Source: Paenibacillus_Z sp042653205 (GTDB taxonomy: Bacteria; Bacillota; Bacilli; Paenibacillales; Paenibacillaceae). Taken from it: DNA of 64,000 bases. Below are positions 43,444 to 52,280 of this stretch, in pieces. The notes below the pieces were generated by a model, which made no database searches, was not told the DNA's origin, and saw only the letters and a list, made by a program, of their open reading frames with translations. Location: the NCBI RefSeq assembly GCF_042653205.1, contig NZ_JBHSHY010000016.1:55122-119121 (forward strand), in the 5' to 3' direction. The number at the start of each line of letters is the position of its first letter. The first letter of the stretch is position 1. Made by a program: the position numbers and the translations under genes.

Positions 43444-44322
43444 ATGAAGCGCGTTACACGAGTGCTGGAATGGAACACGTTGTTCGCGGAATGGCTGCCG
43501 ATTCATGTTACCCGGACGAAGGAAGGGTTCTACCTCGAGCAGCATGTTCATGATTTCGTCGAGATCGTCTATGTGGAGGAAGGCGAAGGCTTTCATTACA
43601 TCGAGGACGAACTCGTCCGCGTGCGCAGGGGCGACGTCTTCTATTTGCCCGTCGGCACCTCGCATGTGCTGCGGCCGAGCGGCAAGCCGCCGTCTCCGCA
43701 GCTAATTGTCTATAACTGCGTCGTCGAGCCCCTTTATCTGAAGCGGCTTCAAGATATGCACGACCTAGCGCTCCCGTTCGATCCTGCGGGCGGCGTTCCG
43801 CGGGACGGCGCGACAGGCAAGGCTTGGTACGCCTTCTCGGACCGCAGCGAACAAATCGGAGACATCTTCCACAGCTTGTTTACGGAATACGCGCTTCGGG
43901 GACCGGGGTGCCAAGCCGCGCTGACGGCCTGGCTGATGCTGCTGCACGTCAAGCTGTTCCAGCGGGCACAGACGCCCGATACCGGCCATCGGCCTGCCGG
44001 CAGGCATCTCGACGCCGCGCTCGAATGGCTCGACCGCCATTTCGACGGCCCGGTGTCGTTAGCCAAGGCAGCGGCGGCGGTGGATATGAGTCCCCGGCAC
44101 TTCTACCGCCTGTTCAAGGAACGGACGGGGCAGACGTTTCTCGAGTACGTGCACAATAAGCGGATCGCCAGAAGCTGCCTGCTGCTCGAAACGACGAACC
44201 TCGGCGTGTCGGAGATCGCGTATGCCGCGGGCTACAAGGATTTGAAAAGCTTTTACCGGACGTTCCGCAAGCTGGCGGGCTCCACGCCGACCGCCTACAG
44301 GCGCAAGAAGGCCGCGCCGTAA
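43444..44322 (+). CDS. AraC-family regulator with cupin sensor domain
   Basis: A 292-residue one-component regulator. Residues 1-150 form an AraC-type cupin (LEQHVHDFVEIVYVEEGEGF, DVFYLPVGTSHVL) that would bind sugar. The last 100 residues are the double helix-turn-helix (SLAKAAAAVDMSPRHFYRLF, VSEIAYAAGYKDLKSFYRTF). The start MKRVTRV follows GGAGGCAGAGTGCA; the earlier in-frame ATG lacks a site. It diverges from the SLH-protein gene, with cre-like boxes between, and is a likely regulator of that gene. Confidence 0.93.
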   Translation: MKRVTRVLEWNTLFAEWLPIHVTRTKEGFYLEQHVHDFVEIVYVEEGEGFHYIEDELVRVRRGDVFYLPVGTSHVLRPSGKPPSPQLIVYNCVVEPLYLKRLQDMHDLALPFDPAGGVPRDGATGKAWYAFSDRSEQIGDIFHSLFTEYALRGPGCQAALTAWLMLLHVKLFQRAQTPDTGHRPAGRHLDAALEWLDRHFDGPVSLAKAAAAVDMSPRHFYRLFKERTGQTFLEYVHNKRIARSCLLLETTNLGVSEIAYAAGYKDLKSFYRTFRKLAGSTPTAYRRKKAAP

Positions 44323-44485
44323 CCTAGCTTCGCCTCGAATCGAAGGGAGATTGAACCACTCTGCGCTCCCCCATCGATTCCCGGCCTGCTCATGGGTTGT
44401 CCTGTCCGCCAGACAACGGAAGCCCTGCAGCGTGCTCAGCCGCCCCAGGCCCGACTGCTTGTAGCGGCGCATGCCTCCAATCCAA

Positions 44486-44511
44486 ATAGGGGTGAAATGG
44501 TTCACCCCTAT
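44486..44511 (-). terminator. stem-loop after the solute-binding protein gene
   Basis: ATAGGGGTGAA pairs perfectly with TTCACCCCTAT around ATGG. Only TTTGG follows on the minus strand, so termination may be partial. It lies 15 bases after the lipoprotein stop. Confidence 0.65.
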
Positions 44512-44525
44512 CATGCCTAGTCGGA

Positions 44526-46370
44526 TTATTTACCTATGCTCGCTTGATAATCGGTTATTAACGTTGTCAAATCGGCGATCGCCTTATCGAGTCCCAGATC
44601 CTTCAGACGCTTCATGCCTGCTTCGTAATATTTTTCGAAATTGGCATCGTTATCGGCGACAATGGCCTTCGCCCATTCGTTCTTCATACAGCCGATAACG
44701 CCGTCTTCACCGGTAAGCTTGCCCCACTCCGGCACTTGGTTAATGAACATGCCGGTCAAATCCATCTTGATCGGACGAACCGTTGCTTGCGTAATCGCGT
44801 TCCACTCTTCCCCGTACGGATTGTCCACGTTTTTCGGAGTCTCATAGACGGACTTATAGCCGCGTATCGTCTCATGCGTATAAATCAGTCTGCCCAAATC
44901 GATTTGGTTCAAGTTGCCGCCGCTGAGACCGTAGAAGGCCAAGTCTTTATCCGTCTGCGTGCCGAGCAGCGCGTTCTGATCAAGCGCCGGATCCTTGAAC
45001 TTCCGCTTGCCGTCCTTCTCTTCCCATAGTCCTGCGCTTTCAGGTCCCCAGGCCATCAGGAGCTCGCCTTCTTCCGAGTACTGGAAGTCGATCCAGTTGA
45101 GGATCTGCTTCAGTTCGTCCTCGGGCACGCTCTTGGAGATCATAATAAAATTTCCGCCGCGTGGATCCTGGAAATCATATTGCGGAGAATCGGCAATCGG
45201 ATTCGCAGGCGCTTGGATAAGGCGGTACTGGAACTTCTCCCCGCTCTTCTTCAGCGTATCGTTGAGCGCACTAATATCCTGCCAGAAATGCGTAACGGCA
45301 TATTGGCCGTTGTTCAGCTTGCTCGTGCGCTGGTCATCGCTCATGGTGAACGTTTCTTGATCCATGAGTTTGTTCTGATAGGCTGTATGCAGCCATTTCA
45401 AGTAATTCTTGTAATCCGCTGTGGCCGGAGCCCAGTAAAGCGAGTTCTTCTCGTCGTCCCACACCGGACCGCCGGACCCGCCGGCAAACCCCCACGCCTG
45501 CGACCACGGACCGATCCACCAGCCCTGCGTCCACATATCGAGCGGGACGACATCTTTGCCGTTGACGGTCTTCATGTTCATGTCCTTCGATTTCTGCAGG
45601 AAATCCATTAGATCGTCCGGCGTCTTCATATTCACCTTCATATCGTCATAGGTGAGTTTGCCGTTCTTCTTCAACGCATCGCCTAGCTCGGCGACCGTCT
45701 TGGCGCTAGGATCATACGCCTTCAAAATATCGTCGCGTACGACCAGCTGCCATGCACCGTTCCCGGAGGCGTTCTTCTCGAACATCGATCCTTTCAGCTC
45801 TGGCGCATTGGTCGTATTCGCCGGAACGTCGCTTGGAATGCCGTAGATCTTGCCGCCGATCTTCGTCGAATCCCATGCATCCTTCGTTACCCGCTTCAAC
45901 ACATTGGGTGCGTATTTCGCCAAGTAATCATCCAAATTCCATACTTTGTCTGCCTCAACGAGCTTCTTGATAATGTCTTCGGAACTGCTTCTCTGGGCAT
46001 AAATCACATGCGGCAGATCGCCTGTCGCCAGGTACATATTGAGACGTTCCAAGCCGGTAACGCCGTTATTGACAATAATATCCTTTTGAGTGAAATTGAC
46101 TTTGGTGATCTTCTTAATTTCGGGAGATACCACATCTTCGGTAGGGCCTTTCGTCGGCGCGGTATCAGCCCAGGTGTACCAAACCTTCAAATTCAAATCC
46201 TTCTCAGGCACATAGTTGCCATCTGTCGCCGCTGCATTCGCATTCGTTCCTTGGTTTGCCGACTTATGATTGCCGCTACTGTCATTGCCATTGCCGCTGC
46301 AACCGGACAGCAGCGAGACCGCCACCATAAGCGCCGCCCCCGAGCTAACCGCTTTTGCTGAACGCTTCAC
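44526..46370 (-). CDS. extracellular sugar-binding lipoprotein, LplA-like
   Basis: A 614-residue receptor lipoprotein with lipobox LSGC (Cys24), a Ser/Asn/Gly linker, and a long binding domain (LNLKVWYTWADTAPTKGPTE, YGIPSDVPANTTNAPELKGS, DPRGGNFIMISKSVPEDELK). The start codon is GTG at 46370, after GGGGGAAATCGAA. Here the receptor is the last gene, after both permeases, unlike the other two sugar modules. GC is lower than in the preceding 37 kb. Substrate unknown. Confidence 0.92.
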   Translation of the reverse strand: MKRSAKAVSSGAALMVAVSLLSGCSGNGNDSSGNHKSANQGTNANAAATDGNYVPEKDLNLKVWYTWADTAPTKGPTEDVVSPEIKKITKVNFTQKDIIVNNGVTGLERLNMYLATGDLPHVIYAQRSSSEDIIKKLVEADKVWNLDDYLAKYAPNVLKRVTKDAWDSTKIGGKIYGIPSDVPANTTNAPELKGSMFEKNASGNGAWQLVVRDDILKAYDPSAKTVAELGDALKKNGKLTYDDMKVNMKTPDDLMDFLQKSKDMNMKTVNGKDVVPLDMWTQGWWIGPWSQAWGFAGGSGGPVWDDEKNSLYWAPATADYKNYLKWLHTAYQNKLMDQETFTMSDDQRTSKLNNGQYAVTHFWQDISALNDTLKKSGEKFQYRLIQAPANPIADSPQYDFQDPRGGNFIMISKSVPEDELKQILNWIDFQYSEEGELLMAWGPESAGLWEEKDGKRKFKDPALDQNALLGTQTDKDLAFYGLSGGNLNQIDLGRLIYTHETIRGYKSVYETPKNVDNPYGEEWNAITQATVRPIKMDLTGMFINQVPEWGKLTGEDGVIGCMKNEWAKAIVADNDANFEKYYEAGMKRLKDLGLDKAIADLTTLITDYQASIGK

Positions 46371-46453
46371 TTCGATTTCCCCCTGTCTTATTGTTAGTTA
46401 TGCCATACATCAGTCTCCCCGCCTAGGCCGGTAAACCGATTGTTGCCCGGCGC

Positions 46454-47356
46454 CTACTCTTTCACCGCGCCGATCATCATGCCCTTAATAAAATACTTTT
46501 GAAGAAAGGGATAGATCACGATAATCGGGAACACCGTGACGACCGTCGTCGCATTGCGAATCGACTGTGGCGTAACCTGCCTTAAGTTCGTCATGCCCGG
46601 CTTATAGTTCTTCAATTCGTCCAGGAAGTTCGACATGTCCTGCGACTTGACGATCCGCATGAGAATGAATTGAAGCGTATTCAATTTCGCATTCGTGATG
46701 TACAGCAGGTTGGTGAAGAAATCATTCCAATGGCCGACGCCGATAAACAAGCCGAGCGCGGCTATCATTGGCATCGCCAGCGGGAGCATGATACGGAAGA
46801 AGATCGTCACATCGGAGGCTCCGTCGATCCTCGCGGATTCTTCCAAACTCTCCGGGATCGTGTAGAAGTACGTTCGCATGATGATCATATTGAAGAAACT
46901 GAAAGCCCCTGGGATGATATAGACAAAGAAACTATTGAGCAGATGAAGGTCGTGCATGATGATAAAATTGGATACGAGCGTACCGCCGATAAACATCGGT
47001 ATCGTCATGAAGACGAGTATAGCACTTCTACCGAGCAGCTTCTTCTTCGACAGTGCGTATGCTGCGAGCGAAGTGATTAACAGGCTCAAGAGCGTACCGA
47101 GCAGCGTCCTGCTAATCGTGATGACCCCGGCCTGAAGCAAATCTTTGTTTTGGAATACGGTCTTGAAGTTCTCGATGGTTACATCGCGGGGAAAGATTGT
47201 GATGCCGCCCAGAGCGGAATCGCTCCCCTCATTGAGCGCAATGGCCAGCACGTTCAGAAATGGATAAAGCGTGATTGCGCAGAGCAGCAGCATGGCGCAG
47301 ACATTGAAGGCATCAAACACTTTCTCAGACATGGGTCTGCTTATCGCATGATTCAC
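46454..47356 (-). CDS. carbohydrate ABC transporter permease, LplC/YtcP-like
   Basis: A 300-residue permease with about six helices. The EAA loop reads LEESARIDGASDVTIFFRIM and the end QKYFIKGMMIGAVKE is the LplC/YtcP signature. It uses a GTG start (47356) after GGGGTGGACAACCT. It sits 20 bases after the LplB-like gene and 83 bases before the lipoprotein gene. Confidence 0.93.
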   Translation of the reverse strand: MNHAISRPMSEKVFDAFNVCAMLLLCAITLYPFLNVLAIALNEGSDSALGGITIFPRDVTIENFKTVFQNKDLLQAGVITISRTLLGTLLSLLITSLAAYALSKKKLLGRSAILVFMTIPMFIGGTLVSNFIIMHDLHLLNSFFVYIIPGAFSFFNMIIMRTYFYTIPESLEESARIDGASDVTIFFRIMLPLAMPMIAALGLFIGVGHWNDFFTNLLYITNAKLNTLQFILMRIVKSQDMSNFLDELKNYKPGMTNLRQVTPQSIRNATTVVTVFPIIVIYPFLQKYFIKGMMIGAVKE

Positions 47357-47376
47357 AGGTTGTCCACCCCTTCTCC

Positions 47377-48351
47377 CTACCAGATCGAAATCTCTGTGAA
47401 TTTCTTGGATAGCTTATTGGCTACGACGACGAGAATGAAGGAAATAACGCCCTGGAACAGACCGACCGCCGTCGCAAAGGGGAATCTGGCCTTCTCAATA
47501 CCTTCCGTAAATACGTACGTTTCGAGCACGTCCACTTTATCCTGGATATGGACGTTAATGAGGTTGTACACTTGATCGAAGTTCGTTCCGAAAATATGGC
47601 TCAAACTTAGAATGAGTAAAATCATAATGGTCGGCAGAATGCTCGGCAATGTAATATGCAGTACCCGCTTCAGCTTGCCTGCCCCGTCAATCGCCGCCGC
47701 TTCATAGAGTTGTTCGTCGATGCCGCTAAGGGCAGCCAGGAAGATAATCGTATTCCAGCCGATCTCTTTCCATATGTTCGAGATGACGACTACGGGAAGA
47801 AACCATCCGGCCTTCGCCTGAAACATGACAGGCTCTCCCCCATAAAGATACATCTTGATTTCATTGAACAAGCCCCCGTCAATCGAGGTCATTTCCTTAT
47901 AAAAGCCCAATATGATGACCCACGAAATAAAATGGGGCAAATACGAAATGGTTTGCACCGTTCGTTTAAATACCATGCTGCGCAGCTCGTTGAGGAGCAA
48001 GGCAAGCAGGATGGGCGCCGGAAAGGTAAAGATAAGGTTGCAGGAACTCAAGATGACCGTATTCTTGATCACGAGGAGCGAATGCGGGTCCTGGAAGAGC
48101 TCTTTAAAGTGTTTGAAGCCTACGAAAGGGCTTCCAAAAAATCCTTTCACAATGTCATAATCCTGAAACGCAATGATATTTCCAAACATAGGCAAATACG
48201 AAAAAACGAAGGTCAGCGCGACCGCGGGCGTTACAAACAATAATAGCCACTTCTGGCTCCTTATCGTGCGCAGAAGCTGTCTTCGCTTCAAACCCGGCAC
48301 CTGCTTGACATTCGCTTCCGGCTTGGCTGCCAGTTCCATTCCCTTCACCAT
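47377..48351 (-). CDS. sugar ABC transporter permease, LplB-like
   Basis: A 324-residue permease. Hallmarks are FVTPAVALTFVFSYLPMFGN, ISYLPHFISWVIILG and the EAA loop LYEAAAIDGAGKLKRVLHIT. The start is uncertain: ATG at 48351 has only a weak ribosome site and an internal ATG four codons later has AAGGG too close. A sigma-A promoter lies about 40 bases upstream. It is first in an operon of two permeases then the lipoprotein, divergent from a response-regulator/kinase pair. Confidence 0.92.
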   Translation of the reverse strand: MVKGMELAAKPEANVKQVPGLKRRQLLRTIRSQKWLLLFVTPAVALTFVFSYLPMFGNIIAFQDYDIVKGFFGSPFVGFKHFKELFQDPHSLLVIKNTVILSSCNLIFTFPAPILLALLLNELRSMVFKRTVQTISYLPHFISWVIILGFYKEMTSIDGGLFNEIKMYLYGGEPVMFQAKAGWFLPVVVISNIWKEIGWNTIIFLAALSGIDEQLYEAAAIDGAGKLKRVLHITLPSILPTIMILLILSLSHIFGTNFDQVYNLINVHIQDKVDVLETYVFTEGIEKARFPFATAVGLFQGVISFILVVVANKLSKKFTEISIW

Positions 48352-48392
48352 CCAATACGAATTTGCGGGTTGATTGTTGTGAGATGAGTCTA

Positions 48393-48421
48393 ATTATGGC
48401 GGGCAGACGATTACGGTTCAA
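48393..48421 (-). promoter_or_regulatory. sigma-A promoter for the permease operon
   Basis: TTGAAC and CATAAT (read on the minus strand) are separated by 17 bases; the ATG of the first permease lies about 40 bases downstream. Confidence 0.65.
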
Positions 48422-48480
48422 TAAACCATAAATTGAATTATGTTGGTTTGCATCTGAATCACTGTAGCCTAAAGTGTACG

Positions 48481-48510
48481 ATTTGTAAGCCTACAAATTT
48501 ATACTATAAC
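48481..48510 (+). promoter_or_regulatory. rightward promoter candidate with overlapping inverted repeat
   Basis: TTGTAA (48483) and TATAAC (48505) are 16 bases apart. ATTTGTA-N4-TACAAAT (48481-48498) is a perfect 7-bp inverted repeat covering the -35. The response-regulator ATG is about 230 bases away. Confidence 0.45.
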
Positions 48511-48658
48511 AAATCGATGAATTCTAATATTGACCCGATCCCTCCATATTCTGTTAGTTTCGAAACCCGGAGAAACACTTGATAACCGCTGTATGCCTAT
48601 GTCAAAATACATTAAAGGTTTGATCGTACGCATGGCGGTGAGAAAACTCGCAACAAAA

Positions 48659-48673
48659 GGAAAGCGCTTTCTC
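48659..48673. promoter_or_regulatory. cre-like box upstream of the response-regulator gene
   Basis: GGAAAGCGCTTTCTC contains AAAGCGCTTT and matches the CcpA consensus at 12 of 14 positions. Its distance to the ATG (66 bases) would suit a roadblock of transcription. Confidence 0.65.
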
Positions 48674-48738
48674 GGTGTGAGAGCGCTTCATCGTTGTAAC
48701 GACATTCTGATCTCAATTAAGTGATAAAGGAGTCCGTC

Positions 48739-50376
48739 ATGGATCATAATGCGCTCAAACTATTGATTGTTGACGACAAGCCAGCAGAACGTGAAGGCAT
48801 ACGGGACATTTTCAACTGGGGCAGCATCGGAATCCGCATTGTCGGCGAGGCGGAGAACGGCAGGGAAGGGATCGAGAAAGCAAGGCAGCTGCTTCCGGAT
48901 ATGATCATCACGGATATCGTGATGCCCCAATTCGATGGCTTCAAAATGATCGAGGAGATCCGCTCCTTCCTCCCCGACATCAAAGTTATCTTTATCAGCT
49001 GTTTCGATAACTTTAATTTTGTGAAATCCGCAATCGACCTTGATGCGATGGGATATGTGCTCAAGCCGGTTATCTCCGGAGAGCTGCTGGCTACGGTAAG
49101 CAAAGTAACCGGCATCCATATCCGCGAGTTAGAGCGGCGCAAGGAAGAAGAGGATCTGCTAAGGCGTCTGAGGGAGAGCCTCCCTATTTTGCGAGAGCAG
49201 TTCTTTAAGGATATTCTGATCGGCAAATTCGAATCGAGCCACGAGGTCTGGGACAAGAACCAGTTCCTAGACGCACGGCTGATGCCGGGTCAGTTCATTG
49301 TCATGATAACAGAGCTCGGCGGTGCCGGCGGAAATCTTGGCGAATCGTCCGAAACTTCCAAGCAGCTGCTTTACATGAAGGTCGCCGAGTGTATCGGGGA
49401 AATATGCACGGAATCGAGTCACGGTAGCAGCTTCTGCATCACCGCGATGGAGAAAGCGAGATTTGCGCTTATTCTGAATCATTCGGAGGACGGTGCGAAG
49501 GACTTCACGACCGAGGCGCTTGCAGACAAGCTGAAAAGCGGCATTGATCACCGGTTCGGACTAGAGCTTACGATCGGCGTAAGCAGCTCGACTATGGACG
49601 TTCTACAAATCGGACGCTGCTATCAGGAGGCTTGCGATGCGCTCAAATTCAAGTCCTATCTCGGTGCCAATGAAACGCTCAATTATACCGACATCTACGA
49701 CGACAGCAGGCCGAACGAACTCAATACGTTTAACGCCGTCGCCGTACAGAACGAATTGAAATATCTGCTCAAAACCGGCGAGCGCTCCGATATCAACAAG
49801 TTCGTCGACGAGCTGTTTCGCCATGACCAGGTCGACATGAATCGCCAGTACATTCAGTTCGTTTGTATCAGCGTCATTTCTTCTATTCAGATCCATCTTA
49901 TCGAACTGAATGAAAGCTTAAGCAGCATTTTTGACCATGAATTCGTCGTCTTCGAGAGGATCTCGCAGATGAATACGATCCCGGAGCTGCAGCAGTGGCT
50001 GATATCCCTGATCGAATCCGTCAGCGTTCATCTCAACTCCAAACACCGCAAGAAAAACAAAAAGGTGATCGATACGATTCTAGCCTTTATGGAAGAGCAT
50101 TATTTCGAAGAGTTATCCGTATCGAGCATTGCCTCGAAGGTTTACTTAAGTCCTTGCTATACGAACTATATCTTCAGGAAGGAAACCGGCGAAACGCTCA
50201 TGGAGCATCTGGCCGGCATCCGATTCGAGGAAGCCAAGAAGCTGCTAAGAGGCTCCCTGCTGAAGGTATACGAGATTTCCGAGAAGGTCGGTTACAAAAA
50301 CAATTCCTATTTCAGCGCGGTATTCAAAGAAAGATGCGGCATGACACCGCTCGAATACCGCGACCGAGGCGCCTAA
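48739..50376 (+). CDS. two-component response regulator, YesN-like (receiver + AraC)
   Basis: A 545-residue regulator with a receiver domain (about 1-125, Asp59 in IITDIVMP), a middle region of about 290 residues, and a C-terminal AraC helix-turn-helix (ELSVSSIASKVYLSPCYTNY, VYEISEKVGYKNNSYFSAVF). The start MDHNALK follows AAAGGAG. The kinase gene starts directly after its stop codon, so the two are one unit. It is divergent from the permease operon and likely activates it. Confidence 0.95.
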   Translation: MDHNALKLLIVDDKPAEREGIRDIFNWGSIGIRIVGEAENGREGIEKARQLLPDMIITDIVMPQFDGFKMIEEIRSFLPDIKVIFISCFDNFNFVKSAIDLDAMGYVLKPVISGELLATVSKVTGIHIRELERRKEEEDLLRRLRESLPILREQFFKDILIGKFESSHEVWDKNQFLDARLMPGQFIVMITELGGAGGNLGESSETSKQLLYMKVAECIGEICTESSHGSSFCITAMEKARFALILNHSEDGAKDFTTEALADKLKSGIDHRFGLELTIGVSSSTMDVLQIGRCYQEACDALKFKSYLGANETLNYTDIYDDSRPNELNTFNAVAVQNELKYLLKTGERSDINKFVDELFRHDQVDMNRQYIQFVCISVISSIQIHLIELNESLSSIFDHEFVVFERISQMNTIPELQQWLISLIESVSVHLNSKHRKKNKKVIDTILAFMEEHYFEELSVSSIASKVYLSPCYTNYIFRKETGETLMEHLAGIRFEEAKKLLRGSLLKVYEISEKVGYKNNSYFSAVFKERCGMTPLEYRDRGA

Positions 50377-52188
50377 ATGATTAACTTTCGGAACGTTCAT
50401 CGCAATTTTACGTTTAACCTCAAGCTCCGCTATAAATTATCCCTCGTATATATGGCGGTTATCATCGTACCGATCGTCGTTGTCGGCGAATATTCCTATC
50501 AAAAGTCGGAAAGCTTTATGATCAAGGAGGCCGAATCCTCGCTAGAGAAGGAACTGAACCAGGTAACGGAGGATATTAATTATAAGCTGGATCTAAGCCG
50601 CAAAGAGAGTGATGCCCTCTTTAATAACAAGCAGCTGCGAACCGTGCTGATGACCGATTTCAGTCAGGATATTCAAGGGCTCAACGAGGCCTACATCGAT
50701 GTGATCGATCCAACCTTCTATGATCTTCGGCTCATTCAGCCGTTAGCCGACATCATGATCTATACGACTAATCAGTCGCTGCTAAGCGGCAACCGAAACA
50801 TCGCCAGCATTGATGAAATTGCAGATAACCCGAATTACAAGAAGCTGCTGAATAACGAGATCCAGTTCTCCTGGCTCCCTGCCACTTCCATGATAAAAGT
50901 CAATCAAAACAGCGAGCTCGGTTATTACACGCTAAGAGATAAAGCCGGGAGCACGGATAAGCAATATGAAAAGATCATTACATTCTCAAGAAGCATTAAT
51001 AGCTATAACGGTTCAATGCTGGGCATTGCCGATATGTATATCCCCGTCAAAATGCTGGACGATGTATTCAAAAATTTGAAGCTGTCCGAGGAAAGCGCGG
51101 GGATCTACCTCGACGAGCGCCGGCAAGTGCTAACGAGCTTTGGACACGGATCCATTGCGGACAGCTCCATCAACACCGTTCTGTCTACCGGCAGCAGGTT
51201 CGGCACGATCAAGGACAAGGATCATATTCTCGTATACGGGAAGACACCGCTTAATCATGGCACGATTCTAATCTCGTATCCGAAGAGCTATATTACGGAT
51301 CAAATTGCTTCCATTCGCAATATCACTCGGCTGACGATTGTGTTGTCGATTGTGCTGGTCGCCATTATTTCGTTTCTCTTGGCGAATCTCATTACGAAGC
51401 GGCTCGACAAACTGATGGATAAGATAAAGCATATCCGCGATACCGGTAAGACGGATATTACGTTCAATACGCCGGGTCATGATGAAGTAGCGGATATCGG
51501 AAAGCTGCTGAACACGATGATCTCTCGGATCAATAAGCTGACCGAGAAACAGTTGGAAGCAGAAGTAGCGAAGAAAGCGATGGAGATGGAAATTCTCCAG
51601 GCACAGATTAACCCCCACTTTCTGTACAACTCCCTGTCCTCCATAAAATGGGCGGTAAACACGCCGAAATACAAAGATCTCGACGGAGTCATCGATTCGC
51701 TTGTCCGCTTCTACCGGCTTAGTTTGAATAAGGGAAAAGAAACGATCCGGGTCCGGGATGAACTACAGCTCATCAGGGAGTACGTCCATGTGCAGAAGTT
51801 CACCTATGACGCCAATTATAAGGTGGAATGGGATATCGATGAACAAGCAGCCGACTGTACGTGCATGAAGCTTATGTTGCAGCCTTTCGTGGAGAACGCC
51901 ATCCTGCACGGATTGAACCCGAAGAAGACTGGCGGTCTTCTGCGGATTGCAGCCAATCTCGAAGGAAGCAGCATTTTCTTCATCATTGACGATAACGGCT
52001 TAGGCTTCGACGCAAGCACGCAGAATTCCGGTGCCTCCTCCGAGTTGAAACAGTTGTATAAGGGCTTCGGTATCGAAAATTCCCGGAAACGGATTAAGCT
52101 TGCTTACGGCGATCGATACGACGTCACCATTAGAAGCCAGCCGTCCGCAGGAACACGCGTCATCATCGAGATTCCTGCATCGCTTTAA
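50377..52188 (+). CDS. sensor histidine kinase, YesM-like
   Basis: A 603-residue membrane kinase. Helix 1 is about 20-42, the extracellular sensor about 43-305, helix 2 about 308-335, then HAMP, the phospho motif INPHFLYNSLSSIKWAV and a GHKL ATPase domain (DDNGLGFD, GFGIENSRKRI). The ATG immediately follows the TAA of the regulator gene. A bidirectional terminator follows. It pairs with the upstream regulator. Confidence 0.95.
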   Translation: MINFRNVHRNFTFNLKLRYKLSLVYMAVIIVPIVVVGEYSYQKSESFMIKEAESSLEKELNQVTEDINYKLDLSRKESDALFNNKQLRTVLMTDFSQDIQGLNEAYIDVIDPTFYDLRLIQPLADIMIYTTNQSLLSGNRNIASIDEIADNPNYKKLLNNEIQFSWLPATSMIKVNQNSELGYYTLRDKAGSTDKQYEKIITFSRSINSYNGSMLGIADMYIPVKMLDDVFKNLKLSEESAGIYLDERRQVLTSFGHGSIADSSINTVLSTGSRFGTIKDKDHILVYGKTPLNHGTILISYPKSYITDQIASIRNITRLTIVLSIVLVAIISFLLANLITKRLDKLMDKIKHIRDTGKTDITFNTPGHDEVADIGKLLNTMISRINKLTEKQLEAEVAKKAMEMEILQAQINPHFLYNSLSSIKWAVNTPKYKDLDGVIDSLVRFYRLSLNKGKETIRVRDELQLIREYVHVQKFTYDANYKVEWDIDEQAADCTCMKLMLQPFVENAILHGLNPKKTGGLLRIAANLEGSSIFFIIDDNGLGFDASTQNSGASSELKQLYKGFGIENSRKRIKLAYGDRYDVTIRSQPSAGTRVIIEIPASL

Positions 52189-52244
52189 GCACAACGTAGA
52201 CTGAGAGCAATATAGTTCCTCCGCCTCCCGAAAAGCCGCGACAA

Positions 52245-52276
52245 AAAACCAGACAACCCGCGGGCTGTCTGGTTTT
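52245..52276. terminator. bidirectional rho-independent terminator
   Basis: AAAACCAGACA-CCCG pairs with CGGG-TGTCTGGTTTT, with T/A runs on both sides. It closes the rightward kinase operon and the leftward alpha-glucosidase operon (stop five bases away). Confidence 0.9.
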
Positions 52277-52280
52277 CGCT

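Larger units (their letters stand above)
48352..48738. other. 387-base divergent regulatory region
   Basis: No gene is seen. The stretch holds the leftward promoter (48393-48421), an inverted repeat (48481-48498), a rightward promoter-like pair (48483-48510) and a cre-like box (48659-48673). Confidence 0.6.

Noticed and set aside
44331..44485. Minus-strand frame (part of 44059-44514) as a small gene or transposase end
   Set aside because: No ribosome site or recognisable motif, and most of the frame is antisense to the AraC gene.
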